The notes under the pieces: generated by a model
What the model saw: only the letters and a program-made list of their open reading frames with translations
Database searches by the model: none
Told to the model about the DNA's origin: nothing
Program-made: the position numbers and the translations under genes
From: Rostrohypoxylon terebratum
Taxonomy: Eukaryota; Ascomycota; Sordariomycetes; Xylariales; Hypoxylaceae
Reading direction: 5' to 3'
Length of the DNA: 64,000 nucleotides
NCBI GenBank assembly: GCA_022497145.1
Contig: MU385885.1
Span: forward strand, 1-64,000
Shown here: positions 22,720 through 35,082 of the stretch, one piece after another
How positions within the stretch are numbered: the stretch's first letter is position 1
Layout: each line of letters starts with the position of its first letter

Positions 22720-23437
22720 ATGGGCTCGAGCTCGTCTAAGCCGGAGGCAAGCCAACCCTCACATGTGTGGAAGGCGTAAGTTTTCAAATCTATATCAGAA
22801 TTTTTTTTACCTAGAGATCGAGAGAACTGTCGATGGATTAACTCGGGTACGATTAATAGATCCTCCCCCATAGGCGTCTCCAACGATGTCGTCGAATCCC
22901 TCCGGTCCAGCAGCGAGGTAAGTCTTACCACATCCTCGCCTCACCCCTCTCTAGTCAGACCATATCCCGCCCTCCTCTAGCTTTCGGCTCATACCACATA
23001 CACATCCAACCTCCAAAACCCTAAACCCAAGTGCTCACACACCCCACCAGACAGACACCTCCCGCGCCCAGACCCTCGAGCTAGCCGTCCAAGCGCGCGT
23101 AGCCTCCGAGCTGCGCAAGCTCGAAGCCCAAGAAAGCGCGCTCCTGAAAGCGGCGCAAGAGAAGATCGCAGAGATAGTGCCGAACCCCAAGGAGGAGGCC
23201 GCGGACCAGATCAGCAGACAGACCGTGTCGAAGGAAGTCGAGGCTCTGCGCGCGCGCCTCGACAAGCGAAAACAGCTGCGTCCTATACCCGATAGCGTGG
23301 AGACCGCGCGCGGAGAGGTCGTCAAGTGTCTTATTGAGCACGATAGGCGGCCTTTGGACTGCTGGAAGGAGGTCGAGGCGTTCAAGGAGGAGGTTAGGAG
23401 GTTGGAGAAGGGGTGGGTTGACAAGGTCGTTTCGTGA
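22720..23437 (+). CDS. MIC19: MICOS complex subunit Mic19
   Basis: This is a three-exon gene encoding about 166 aa. Exons are 22720-22775, 22860-22917 and 23051-23437. The joined start is MGSSSSKPEASQ, with Gly2 fitting an N-myristoylation site, a known feature of this family. The middle reads GVSNDVVESLRSSSE then TDTSRAQTLELAVQARVA, followed by a long helix. A CX10C pair (Cys131, Cys142) forms the CHCH-like end, as in fungal Mic19. Mic19 joins Mic60 at the inner-membrane side of crista junctions. The acceptor at 22859 (ATTAATAG) is needed for frame; a second AG at 22873 (CATAG) just downstream would shift it. The gene converges on TYW3 with 250 bp between stops. Confidence 0.88.
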
Positions 23438-23687
23438 GCGTGAGCTTTATACGTCTTGGTGCCGATACGATACCTATGATGCGAAGTATCCGTGTTTACA
23501 GTCTTGAAAAGAAGGAGGAGGGACCGGATTACCTGGAGAAAAGGAGACGAGAGAGTAGATACTCTGTTGTAACAATACTCGACACTACACTACGGCATAG
23601 CATTAAAGGAGCGCTCGGGTTTAAAGAGCTGTATAGATGATGGACGAACACCCAATTTCTTAATTCGGTCTGTGCATGAAGAGTGAT

Positions 23688-24770
23688 TTATGTGAGGTCT
23701 TCATCTAGGGGTATATCTAAGGCCTCATCCTCCATTCCCGCAACTTTGGTGTCTTCTGTTTTGTTTTTCTCTAACATCTCTTTTCTCTTCAACCCTTCTT
23801 CCCTTTTCCTTCGTCTGCGGGTTTCTGTATCTTCCCACGCATCCCCGTTCTTACTAGAGGGCTGAGTCGCCCCCATAAGAGCCGCCCGGAATCTCTCGAT
23901 CCTCTTGGTGTTCTCGATAAATCGCTCATTACCTATGCGGATAAGCGTCCGCAAATAGTCTGACGATACGGTGCACTGGATCCTGCCACTATCGTCATCA
24001 GATTGGTATCCGATCAAGGACTCAAAGGAAAGGCCCATAGATCGGATAGCAACCATCGGGGTGGCCTGGTGCTCCCCTGCTGCCGCAGTTAACGTAACGG
24101 CTCCGCTTTCTCTGAAGCCAGCTTGCAAGCCACATCGGAGAAGTAGCTGAGCGTGTTCAGGAGATGCAGTTAGAACGTGAAGGATCTAATGTTATCTCGT
24201 GTCAGCAGATTGCCACGAACCCATCTTAACACAACAAGCCAGATAAGAGCTGTTTAACCATACCATAGGCTCAAACTTGAAATGAACAAGTCTCACAGCC
24301 GCCCCATCCCTCAAACCATCACCACTCCGTCCACCTCCAGCCTCCCGGTTCTCCGCCTCCTTCAGACCCAACAAAATCTCTAAATCCCGCTCCGGCTCCC
24401 CATCCTCCAGTGGAACCGGATCGTGAGAAACAAACAACCAATTCCCACCTCCGCCTTTCCCCCCTACCCCCGCCAGCTTTCCCCTCTCTCCCTCCACGTC
24501 CATCCCCTCTTCCCCATCTCCATCCCCAACTCCACCACCCTTCCTCCTCCCCTCGCGAAAAACGCTCACCCTCCCTGCGCAACTACTCGTCGTGACGAAC
24601 CCCTCCAGCCCATTAATCCCATCAATCAGCACCCTAATCCCCTCATCCACCGACCCCTTCGGCGAAGCGTCCGTGTACTCGCCCTCCGGCACCGCCAGCA
24701 ACCTCAAGATCCTCTCCTTCCTTCGCGTGAAGGAGGATGGCGGGGCCGCCAGGGCGCCGCGACCTTTCAT
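23688..24770 (-). CDS. TYW3: tRNA wybutosine-synthesizing protein 3
   Basis: This is a two-exon gene encoding about 334 aa. Exon 1 is 24770-24264, the intron is 24263-24186 (78 nt, phase 0) and exon 2 is 24185-23688. Family signatures are clear: SFTRRKERILR, SPKGSVDEGI, and FVTTSSCAGRVSVF (Ser/Cys loop around residues 62-67), then LVHFKFEPM joined to ILHVLTASPEHAQLLL and GLQAGFRESG. TYW3 methylates the wybutosine precursor at position 37 of phenylalanine tRNA, using SAM, in the cytosol. A Gly/Asp/Glu-rich insert (residues about 75-110) and a charged C-terminal tail extend beyond the core, usual for filamentous fungi. It neighbours two other translation-related genes, SUI1 and TRM44. Confidence 0.92.
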
Positions 24771-25739
24771 TTCCTATCTAATACTTTCTTCCCGCGTCCA
24801 ACCTAGCTTCCTCTTTCCTTTTTTTTTCTGCCCTTTGCTTTTTCCCCAGGCCAGGAAAAGTTTTCCTGCTGGGGCTTTCCCAACAATCTTTCCTCCTCTC
24901 CGCTTCTTTTGCAAATGTCAGATAAGGTTAGAATGTACTATCGTGGCGGAATCACGAGGGCGAGTAGAATAATGGTAACTGCCTAGTAGATATGGCGACT
25001 GATAAACGAAGTCTGACAACGATCGGAGCTCTTACGCGACTAAAGTTTAAGTAGGTATTTTTTGGGCACTATTATTGAAGTTAGCTGAAACCCACCAATC
25101 GTGGCAAAACCACGGCTTTTTGCGATGATATCGCAAATCGAAGCTATGGCTACAATGCTAACCTTAGAGTTCAATACTAACCTTAGAGTTCGGGGTTAAG
25201 AAACACATGATGATTACGGCGCCTAATGCTTCGAACCATACGGCTATGACGCCAGCCCCGTTATGATGAATCCTTCAGCCAGGTCACTACGTAACGCGCT
25301 TGGCAAACAATTAGCTACTCCTTATTTAGTCATGTCACAATTTACGTCACTGTGGTCATTCTGAGAGGCTGTTCCGATTCATAGGCAATGCTATTTTCGC
25401 AGAACTGAGAACGAGAGTGCTTTGCAGGTCCAAGCCATCCATGGTACCTCATCACTGTAAATATGTATCATGCCAAGTAACACGTCCCTAAAACGAGCCT
25501 CAACCTCGTCAAATCGATCAGAAAAGCAAGAAGCTTCTTAGAAGTCAACAAGGGGTATCATGTCCTAACCATTCCGTAAACGCCTTGATCGATAGTGCAA
25601 CCCTCGGCACGATGGAACGAACAGCTATTGATGCCGTCGCATAGCAGTCGGGGATCCTAGCTTATGCAAGGTTGACCATCCAGTTGTGTATCTCCTTATC
25701 GGCAATAGGCGTTACGGTTGGCGCAAGAACATGACCCGC
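24771..25739. other. Intergenic, no gene recognised
   Basis: This is the TYW3 promoter side (pyrimidine-rich near 24780-24900) and the SUI1 3' flank. I see no coding exon. Confidence 0.55.
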
Positions 25740-26484
25740 TTAGAATCCGTGGACCTTGATAGTCTTAGGATCAAGCTCTAGACCCTCCTTCTTGTCGACA
25801 AGAAATTCTTGCACATCCTTGCGTTGGTCACCCTGCAACTGGATAACTTCACCCATTTCGGTGTCGTTCACGATGGTTCCATTGCAGGCTATGACAGACA
25901 CGCCGAATTAGCTAGATGCACGATAGAAATTGTACTACACGGACACCCAGGGACAACGTACCGAACTTCTTCTTGATGACCTTCAGAATCTTCTTCTGGT
26001 CGAACTTCTTTGGAAGACCCTGGACAGTAGTCAAGGTTTTACGTCCATTCCGCTCTACAAGTTTCAAGTCAGCAACGGTTCCACATGTTTATGCGAAGGC
26101 GGGGTTGGAGGAGGCGTCGTGTAAGATAGGTCGGTCACACGTGGAGGTGTGAGATTTAAGGGTGCGAAGCTTGAAGAGTTGACGTACGCTGAATGCGGAT
26201 ATGGATGTAATTCTGTGATTGCTTGGATTCACCTGTATCCTCATCGGCTTCGGCGAAGGGGTCTGTTGCATTGTTGATTAGTACACGTTGCCAAAACAAG
26301 GGATGCACATTTTGGGTACTCGACAAGACAATGACAGTGAAGACGACGACGAAAAGGGGATTGTCCAATGCGCAGTAGTCGTTAATGGACTTGGACGGGA
26401 CAAGATTCTTTTCTGTCTCGACTGTGATTGGAAATTGGTATATGGATTGGACATACCATAGGTCTTGAGGTTTTCGATTGACAT
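25740..26484 (-). CDS. SUI1: Translation initiation factor eIF1 (SUI1)
   Basis: This is a four-exon gene encoding 114 aa, matching the family length. Exons are 26484-26457, 26262-26188, 26054-25962 and 25888-25740. The joined protein starts MSIENLKTYDPFAEADED, continues YIHIRIQQRNGRKTLTTVQG and KKFDQKKILKVIKKKFACNG, and ends TIKVHGF. Every junction recovers the invariant eIF1 sequence. eIF1 binds the 40S P-site region, keeps the scanning complex open and governs start-codon selection. All donors are GTACGT or GTATGT. It is more intron-dense than its neighbours, as is usual for ribosomal and initiation-factor genes in fungi. Confidence 0.95.
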
Positions 26485-27763
26485 AAACTCGAATTCACGG
26501 GGGTAACTTGGGGAAATGGTTTGTTGTGATGAACCCGAAGTGCAGCGACAGACGACTGTACTAGTGGCCTCGCTGTAATTTGAAGTTGGATGTGTATGTG
26601 TTCACGATACTATTTGGTGGGATTGGCGGTGTGGGTGAAGGATGTTTTTGTGTGTGTGGTAAGTGGTGTGTGGAATGTTTTGTTGTTGATGGATGAATGT
26701 TTAAAAAGATGGAATTGACGTTGCTTGTTGGTGGGTGGGTTCAAGTAGAAAAGAGGGAAACGAGAAAGGCCGCAATTAGCAAGTGGCAGTGAATGGAGGG
26801 GCAAGATTTGTGGGTAATTTTGCAAATCAGCAAGGGGATGGGTGGGGCTTATTGGCACCTGGCAGGCTGGATTGTGTTGGTCTTTCCCCGTCCTGCCCGT
26901 CCTAGCCTGCGCTATCCAGTACGTACTTGGATAGAGTTGTGGAAGATGTGGAAGATTTGTGACACCCATGGAAAATGATGGGCCTTATCAGGCAATCGCT
27001 CCCCCCTTTCCGCCCCCCTTGGCCGCTAAGCTTGAACTTTTCTCTCATTTTGCGGAGTAGGCGAAAGTATCCAAGTAGAACTCGCCTCCCCACTGGTTGA
27101 GTTCCAGCTTCGGGATCTCTTGGAAATGGAAGTTGCAAGATGGTGCAAAAATGCCGGATGTATGCAAATGCGGCAAGACACATGTCACACAATTTGAATC
27201 GCACAATCACTAACAATCGAACAATCGGATAGCGGCATGTGTCACAATAAAAACCGCAAACTAAGACATTGTAGACATTGTTAGATTACCTACTGCCATC
27301 CCTCCATCCTGCCATCGAAGGTCCCGTTCCATCTCGACGGACGTCGCTTAGGACCAGGTATCATCTATCTAGTAGTACTATTCTACTACTTCTACTATTA
27401 CTTCTACTGCACTGCCCGGGCGTCTAGACGACCAATTCCCAGGCTCTCGTCTAAGGTTCTTTTGGAAAATCCCGCCCTTGTCGCACGAGGATACCTACCT
27501 TTATTAGCAGCCGACCCCCTGTACGATTGCATGTGGCCTGCCTTAAACCAGACACATCTAGAATCTCGGTCTGGCCTTTCAAAAAGAAAAAAAAATATTA
27601 ATACTCCAACTGGGCCAGCCGTACTTATGTCAGCTTGCTGCGTCTGTTGTCCTAGATCAACTTATCTACCATCCGCCTATTCAAATCCCAGGATTTCGGT
27701 ATCAGTATGTCCTGCAGATAACATAGATTGAAGGCGACCTATCATATCGTTATTAGGTGCACG
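26485..27763. other. Divergent promoter region between SUI1 and TRM44
   Basis: The SUI1 side contains a long GT-rich stretch (about 26580-26740). The TRM44 side has CTACTA repeats at about 27365-27410. Short frames upstream of the TRM44 ATG (for example 27462-27731) look like chance. Confidence 0.5.
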
Positions 27764-29278
27764 ATGGGATTTGAGGCGGAAGCGTTCACCGAAGGCTTCC
27801 CAAGCCTAATCGAAGATTCATCCGGGTCGAGATGGACTCCTCTGTTCCGAAAGAGTTGTGAGTTCGATTCGCGAATTTTCCTTGACGTTATGATGAACTT
27901 CATTCGCAACCCAAATATCAATTCCAACTGGCTATTCCGGGCCGACATATTGGTTGAGCAGAATCCTGATCAACTGACATCGACTGATCCCTTGGTCACA
28001 CGGCCGACAATCCTCCATTTCCAACATATGCACCTTGATAAGATACTAGTACGGAAACTCATCCCAAGAAACACCCTGAGAGATCAACCCTTAGATCAGA
28101 CCTGCTTAATATACCACGGCACTGAACCGGGTAATATAGAGAGGTCTATGGTCGTTTACAAACCCCATATCTCATCTCCGGCTGACATTCCATACTATCA
28201 TCCTAAAATCCAAGGTTTGGCATTTCTTCATGAGTGGAATGCCGAGAACAACGAAGGCACCATCTCGATTCACTATCATTTCTTTGATAATAATGGCAAT
28301 GAGAGTGAGGATGATTCACCAAAGTTGGTGAGAACCGGTCTCAACCTTCTGGGAATGCTCCACAAGCATGGAGAAGGTACAAAGGCAGGGTATGTCAAGC
28401 GAGTTCATCATGATACCATCGTTCCTCAGATACCTATTCAAAATACGTATGCTCGACTGAAGGAAACATATGCCCGACAACTTATCGAGACCTGGGCTGA
28501 GGTCACAGATCCTTCCAAGCACGTATTCGAGGATTTGGGCATCGCAGCATTCCTGATTGAGCTCTGGGCTCGGATGTACCAAGACTCTCCCTTCCCAGGA
28601 TTTGTCGACATCGGCTGTGGCAATGGCCTTCTGGTCCATATCCTCCATGAGGAAGGTTACCCAGGATGGGGATTCGACGCACGGAAACGCAAGTCGTGGG
28701 AGAATTACTCCCGTAAAATGAGCGAGGGACCTGAATCCAAGGAGACCCTTCGACAACATGTCTTGCTTCCTTCTGTCATCAGCCATCATCCGAATCTAGG
28801 GATTGCAGATGGCGGGGACAGCGAGTCTGTCACCGGTGTAGATAGTAGTAATATTATCCACGATGGCGTATTTCCTGAAGGGACTTTTATTATTTCTAAT
28901 CATGCCGACGAGCTGACACCATGGACACCAATACTTGCTACCTTATCAAACTGCCCATTCATAATGATACCATGCTGCAGTCATAACTTAACCGGGGCTA
29001 GATTTAGAGCTCCTGCTCCAAAGGCCAAGAACAAGTCGTCATCAGCGTATTCTTCGCTTGTTGAATGGGTGACAAAGATTGCAACAGATTGCGGCTGGGA
29101 ACTAGAAACCGAGATGCTGAGGATACCAAGCACAAGAAATACCGGGTTACTTGGTAGGAAAAGAAGTCGTCCGACCTCATCTGTGGACATAGAAGAAATC
29201 ATAGGGAAATATGGTGGTACAGAGGGATACACGGACAACGTGATGAAACTAGTACATAAATCTGAACGAGGTCATTAA
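27764..29278 (+). CDS. TRM44: tRNA (uracil-2'-O-)-methyltransferase Trm44
   Basis: This is an intronless gene of about 504 aa. The ATG at 27764 (MGFEAEAFTEGFP) is the first in frame; the frame extends 12 codons further up only through non-ATG codons. The SAM-binding motif I is VDIGCGNG (residues 281-288), followed by HILHEEGYPGWGFDARKRKSW, a hallmark of the Trm44/TrmO-like family. The downstream run FIISNHADELTPWTPILA and MIPCCSHNLTG matches the conserved catalytic C-terminal half. Yeast Trm44 makes 2'-O-methyl-uridine at position 44 of serine tRNAs. It acts in the cytosol. It lies 376 bp upstream of SEC21 on the same strand. Confidence 0.92.
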   Translation: MGFEAEAFTEGFPSLIEDSSGSRWTPLFRKSCEFDSRIFLDVMMNFIRNPNINSNWLFRADILVEQNPDQLTSTDPLVTRPTILHFQHMHLDKILVRKLIPRNTLRDQPLDQTCLIYHGTEPGNIERSMVVYKPHISSPADIPYYHPKIQGLAFLHEWNAENNEGTISIHYHFFDNNGNESEDDSPKLVRTGLNLLGMLHKHGEGTKAGYVKRVHHDTIVPQIPIQNTYARLKETYARQLIETWAEVTDPSKHVFEDLGIAAFLIELWARMYQDSPFPGFVDIGCGNGLLVHILHEEGYPGWGFDARKRKSWENYSRKMSEGPESKETLRQHVLLPSVISHHPNLGIADGGDSESVTGVDSSNIIHDGVFPEGTFIISNHADELTPWTPILATLSNCPFIMIPCCSHNLTGARFRAPAPKAKNKSSSAYSSLVEWVTKIATDCGWELETEMLRIPSTRNTGLLGRKRSRPTSSVDIEEIIGKYGGTEGYTDNVMKLVHKSERGH

Positions 29279-29653
29279 GTTATTTGTTCATGAACAAAAA
29301 TCAAAACGAGTGAACGCGACGCAGCCTGTACAAGATAAGAAAGTTAGAATCGACTAAAAAGTCGATATTAAATGTGAAAGTCCCCAGGAGTGTTAAATAA
29401 AGGGGCATTTGGGAAGGAACGTCCATGGATGTATGCACTATGTATTATGTACAGGTACTGGGAGATGTGGGTTGGGTGGGTCTTAGTCATGTGACCTAGC
29501 TTAAGCAGTTGCAACGTCGCTCATTCCTCACTACTAGGAAACCTTAATATGTGGTGACCTGAAATTATGTGTTAATAGAATTCTAGAATTAGACTAACGA
29601 ACTTCGATATTCTTCAACTTTCACCCTCAACCTACGCCGTCTCCACGCCCACC
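29279..29653. other. Intergenic: TRM44 3' flank and SEC21 promoter
   Basis: The last 60 bases before the SEC21 ATG are CT-rich, typical of a fungal housekeeping core promoter. Confidence 0.55.
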
Positions 29654-32600
29654 ATGAGTTACGGCAAGAAAGATGAAGATGCCGACCTCGGCCTGGTCAA
29701 GGTCGATCGTACCCAAGTTTTCCAAGAAGGTATGTTTCTCTTCAATCCCATAAGGCGGCGTCTCCTAGCTGTCTTCTCCGCTACGTTTTCCAACTAAACG
29801 GTGTGTGAAGCTCGATTGTTCAACAACTCCCCTATACAACCGCGAAGATGTCGCATTCTTTTGACCAAGATTGCTCTCCTATTATACACTGGCGAAAAGT
29901 TCCCGACAAATGAAGCAACCACCCTATTCTTCGGTATCTCGAAGCTCTTCCAAAATAAAGATGCCAGCTTGCGACAGATGGTTCACCTCGTCATCAAGGA
30001 GATTGCCCACTCCGCAGAAGATATTATTATGGTCACGAGTACCATAATGAAGGATACTGGCGGTAGTACCGACGCAATTTACAGACCCAACGCTATCCGA
30101 GCTCTGTGTCGCATTATTGACGTGAGAATACCAGACATTACAGTAATCTATAGCCTTAAATCCCTTGCTAATAACGTGTAGGCGACCACCGTCCAATCGA
30201 TTGAGCGTGTAATGAAGACAGCGATCGTCGACAAGAACCCTTCAGTATCCTCCGCCGCCCTCGTATCCTCCTATCACCTCCTACCCATCGCTAAGGATGT
30301 TGTTCGACGATGGCAGTCTGAAACTCAGGAGGCTGCGGCTTCGACCAAGTCCTCTGGTGGTTTCTCTCTAGGATTCTCGTCCTCTTCCGCCTCCCTCCCA
30401 GTCAACAACTCTACCATGACCCAGTACCACGCCATTGGTCTTCTTTACCAAATGCGCTCCCACGACAGGATGGCTCTAGTCAAAATGGTGCAACAATTCG
30501 GTGCTGCCGGCGCTGTGAAGAGCCCTGCTGCTATAGTTATGTTAGTCAGGCTGGCCGCGCAATTGGCCGAGGAAGATCAATCGTTAAGGAAGCCCATGAT
30601 GCAATTGTTAGACGGATGGTTAAGACACAAGAGCGAAATGGTCAACTTCGAGGCTGCTAAGGCGATCTGCGATATTAGGGACGTTACAGATGCAGAAGTT
30701 ACTCAAGCTGTTCATGTGTTGCAATTGTTCCTTTCTTCGCCCCGCGCCGTCACCAAATTCGCCGCCCTTCGAATTCTACACAACTTCGCCTCCTTCAAGC
30801 CGCAGGCCGTCAACGTTTGCAATCCGGATATAGAGGCGCTCATCTCGAATAGCAACCGTTCAATTGCTACGTTCGCTATCACGACACTTCTGAAGACCGG
30901 CAACGAAGCCAGTGTGGATAGATTGATGAAACAGATCACTGGGTTCATGTCCGAAATCACCGACGAATTCAAGATTACCATTGTCGAAGCCATCCGAACA
31001 CTTTGCCTTAAATTCCCAAGCAAGCAAGCTGGTATGCTGGCTTTCCTCAGTGGCATTCTACGCGATGAAGGTGGCTATGAATTTAAGCGCGCTGTAGTAG
31101 AAAGCATGTTTGACCTCATCAAATTCGTGCCAGACTCCAAGGAAGATGCTCTGGCTCACCTCTGCGAGTTCATCGAGGACTGCGAGTTTACCAAGTTGGC
31201 TGTTCGCATCCTGCATTTGCTTGGTTTGGAAGGACCCAAGACCTCTCAACCCACCAAGTATATCCGATATATTTATAACCGAGTGGTTCTCGAGAACGCC
31301 ATAGTAAGAGCAGCAGCTGTCACCGCACTTGCCAAGTTTGGTGTGGGCCAAAAGGACCCCGAGGTAAAACGCAGCGTCGACGTTCTATTGACTCGATGCT
31401 TGGATGACGTTGATGATGAAGTTCGTGATCGTGCTGCACTTAATCTTAGGTTAATGCATGAGGAAGACGATTTAGGTGATCGCTTCATAAAGAACGGTAG
31501 GTGCATTCTCTTCTCCGAGGAAATTGGAAATTCTAACATGAATATCAGAAAACATGTTCTCTCTTCCATATTTCGAACACCAGCTTGTCATGTACGTGAC
31601 GTCAGATGACAAGTCTACTTTCGAAAATCCTTTCGACATCAGCCAGATCCCCATTGTCACTCGGGAACAAGCAGATGCCGAGGACAGGACGAAGAAACTT
31701 ACCGCCACTACACCATCTCTCAAGCCACCCAAGACAGGACCCACGAAGGCGGCAACGACTGGTGCCGAGGCACAAGCTTCCGCTGTTGCTGCGGCTCAGA
31801 AGTACGCCCAGGAACTTATGGCCATCCCCGAGATGAAGGAGTTTGGCAGCGTCCTCAAATCATCTCCAGTTGTTGAATTGACTGAGGCTGAGACCGAATA
31901 CGTCGTGTCGGTTGTCAAGCATATCTTCAAGGAGCATATCGTACTCCAATATGAGGTTAAGAACACGCTCGAAGCGACAGTTCTCGAGAACGTATCTGTT
32001 GTGGCCACTCCCTCTGATGAGGAAGAGCTTGAGGAAGTATTCATCATCCAAGCAGAGAAGCTTGCTACAGGCGAACCCGGAAAGATCTACGTGGCCTTCA
32101 AAAAGATTGGCGGCGAGGGATCGTTGCCTACCGCTACTTTCTCCAACATACTCAAATTTACAAGCAAGGAGATCGACCCTACTACGAACGAGCCTGAAGA
32201 GACCGGCTACGAAGATGAGTACGAGGTGTCCGACTTTGACCTTGCGGGTAGTGATTACGTAATACCCACATTTGCAGGGAACTTCAACCATGTGTGGGAG
32301 CAAGTGGGCGCCGCCGGCGAAGAGGCCGAGGAAACCATGCAACTGTCGGGTGTCAACAGCATTGCGGGTAAGTTCTTCGTGATTTTCACATATTTCTCTG
32401 TAGCGAAATTGCTAACTTTGGATACTAGACGCTACGGAACAACTCGCCAAGGCACTTTCATTGCAACCGTTAGAAGGCACAGACGTCCCAGTCAACCAGA
32501 CAACACATCAACTAAAACTTCTTGGAAAGACCGTCAACGGCGGAAAGGTCGTGGCAAATGTCCGGATGGCATACTCTTCCAAGTCAGGCGTAACAACCAA

Positions 32601-32661
32601 GATCACCGTACGCAGCGAAGAGGAGAACGTTGCTGCGATGATAGTAGCATCCGTGGCATAA
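29654..32661 (+). CDS. SEC21: Coatomer subunit gamma (gamma-COP)
   Basis: This is a five-exon gene encoding about 917 aa, the normal length. Exons are 29654-29729, 29811-30121, 30182-31496, 31549-32367 and 32429-32661. The start is MSYGKKDEDADLGLVKVDRTQ. Residues about 20-540 are the adaptin-type helical repeats (EARLFN, RPNAIRALCRIID, VSSAALVSSYHLL). A Ala/Pro/Thr linker follows and the C-terminal appendage begins near residue 620 (VVELTEAETEYVVSVVKHIF), ending in the platform domain (MAYSSKSGVTTKITVRSE). All junctions use canonical sites and keep frame. Gamma-COP is part of the COPI coat for Golgi-to-ER retrograde transport and binds cargo tail motifs and ArfGAP. Confidence 0.95.
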
Positions 32662-33627
32662 TGAAGGTTTCTGGAAAGGCGTTTCTGCAAAAAATGATGA
32701 GCGACGATGTCCTTTCAGTTTTGAGGGTTATCTCGCCTAGATCCTTGTCTGTCTGCATATTACTAGAGAAGAGAAGGGAGGAAGGGGTGGGTGGCATGTC
32801 CTGTGTTGGCCCAATACTGTGTTGAGTCGAGCTGTGAGATGTGGACCGAATCCCCCCCATGTTTATAAGCCGTACAGACAAGAAGAGTGTTGCGGTTGGC
32901 CTTTTGAGTGCCAAAACCAAACCAGAATATGAATTGATCAATAATCGACATTGATTTAATTCATTGTGTCGGGATTTTTGATGATATGAATTACTTAATT
33001 AATTGGGACATGTGAAGTTACCTAGCAGCCTTAGGATCACAGGGGTTTTTACAGGGGTCAATATGGCCAGGATGGCGCGAACTTTAGGGACCCTTGTACC
33101 CCATCTGCCCCATTAACACGTCAGACACGCAAATCAGTCGCGCTAATTGGGACCCATTAAAATTCTTGAAGATTGGGTCTTAGATTTGACACTTGTGCAT
33201 TCATGACGTTTTTTTGCCTTTTTTCCTTTGCCCTAGCGATTGCAAGTGGAAGTTGCAAGTTGCAAGTGCAAGTGCCAGTTCACACAGTAGTTGATAGTCG
33301 TTAAAGAAACAATTTCCCCAGTCCCCAGTCCCTAGTCCTAATTCTTTTTTTTTTCCACACATCCAATTGACGAAGATCGCCCCACTATCGACAACTGTGT
33401 CACTCTTTGATCCTTGACGACTGGCATCTTCGCATCTTCGCACAAAGGTTAGGTTCTGTTTCAGACAAGCCAGAAACATCGATACCATCCAACACTTCAT
33501 CAATATTCTCTCTCGTACAGAAGCCTCGATTAACGAAGCGACGTCGCAATCAGAGCCGATGCCTTACGCTCATTAAAGTGGTCAAATTAAAGAGATACAC
33601 ATCTGAATCATCGACAGCATCGTCAAG
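32662..33627. other. Intergenic: SEC21 3' flank and phosphotransferase promoter
   Basis: A short tandem TTGCAAGTG-like repeat lies at about 33239-33275. The bases before the ATG at 33628 are AC/CT-rich. No gene is seen. Confidence 0.55.
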
Positions 33628-35082
33628 ATGGTGTACGTGCGGCAGGAATTCCTGCCGAATCTGAAGGCGTACAAGTACTCTGGAGTCGATCACTCGTTGA
33701 CATCCAAGTACATTCTGAAGCCTTTCTACACCAACTTTGTCATCAAGTGCTTCCCTATGTCGATGGCACCCAACCTAATCACACTATCGGGATTTATGTT
33801 CGTCGTCGCCAACTTCTTTACGCTACTATGGTATAACCCTACGCTTGACCAAGACTGCCCGTCATGGGTGTACTACTCCTGGGCTGCTGGTTTGTTCTTG
33901 TACCAGACTTTTGATGCGGTGGACGGAACCCAAGCGTACGTACAAACGACAAAGCCAAGAATTCAGGTACCATATAAGATGATATGAATAGAAAGCTAAC
34001 ATTTCGGCTTGGCTTGCAGACGACGAACCCACCAAAGCGGACCTCTCGGTGAGCTCTTCGACCATGGTGTCGACGCCCTCAACACCTCCCTCGAATGCCT
34101 CATCTTCGCGGCTTCCCAAAACATGGGACAGAGCTGGTACACCGTTGCAACACTCTTCGCATGTACGTGCCCAAGGCCCCACTCGTTCCGGGTCCGGAGC
34201 TCCGGACCCTTTGATCCTTCTACACTAGCTACCTGAGCATGTGACAAAAGCTAACAAGTGGACGAAATAGCCCTCAACACCTTCTACGTTCAGACCTGGG
34301 AAGAGTACCACACCAAGACCCTGACCCTAGGCATCGTCAACGGCCCCGTCGAAGGCATCCTCATCCTCGTTGGGGTGTACGCACTTACAGGGTTCATGGG
34401 CGGAGCCTCCTTCTGGCAGCAGAGCATGTTCGCGACGCTGAAGATCCCCCAGACCCTCGGCATCCCGCAGCAGATTTACGATCTATCCTTCACCCAGTGG
34501 TACATGGTACAAGGCAGCGTCGTCCTCGTCTTCAACACCATCGAGTCCGCGCGCAACGTCATCCGTGCTCGCCGCGCCCGCGGCGACAGGAGCAGGTGGG
34601 CCCTCTTCGGACTGCTGCCTTTCTTCGGCACCTGGGTTCTCGTCGTGGCGTACCTATACTTGCAGCCCGTCATCCGCACCCAACATCTCGTACCCTTTGC
34701 TATCCTCGCCGGACTGATCAATGCCTATAGCGTCGGCCAGGTCATCACCGCGCACCTCGTCAAGCTACCATTTCCGTACTGGAACGTGCTAGCCCTGCCC
34801 CTCGCCTACGGCGTGGTGGATAGCTTGGGTCCGATTCTACAGGAGCACGTCGGTTGGGCTTCCGGATGGCCGAGCGCGCTCGGTAACGACGTGTACCAGG
34901 TCGCGTTCATGTTCTGCATGTTGGGCACGGCGATCGGTGTCTACGGCTCGTTTGTGGTGGATGTCATCGTGACCATCTGCGATTACCTCGATATTTGGTG
35001 CCTCACGATCAAGCACCCGTATGTGGAGGGCGAAGAGGCCAATGGCAATGGAAATGGGAATGCGGCGAAGAAGGTGAATTAA
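33628..35082 (+). CDS. CDP-alcohol phosphotransferase (ethanolamine/choline phosphotransferase)
   Basis: This is a three-exon gene encoding about 420 aa. Exons are 33628-33935, 34020-34162 and 34271-35082. The splice restores the complete catalytic motif D99-G100-xx-A103-R104-x8-G113-xxx-D117-xxx-D121, whose halves lie in different exons. The first residues MVYVRQEFLPNLKAYKYSG match the EPT1/CPT1 family, as do MAPNLITLSGF and TWEEYHTKTLTLG. Hydropathy suggests about seven to eight membrane helices; the last cytosolic tail is Asn/Gly-rich. The enzyme transfers phosphoethanolamine or phosphocholine from its CDP form to diacylglycerol in the ER or Golgi (Kennedy pathway). I cannot tell EPT1 from CPT1, and many filamentous fungi have a dual-specific enzyme. 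Confidence 0.92.
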
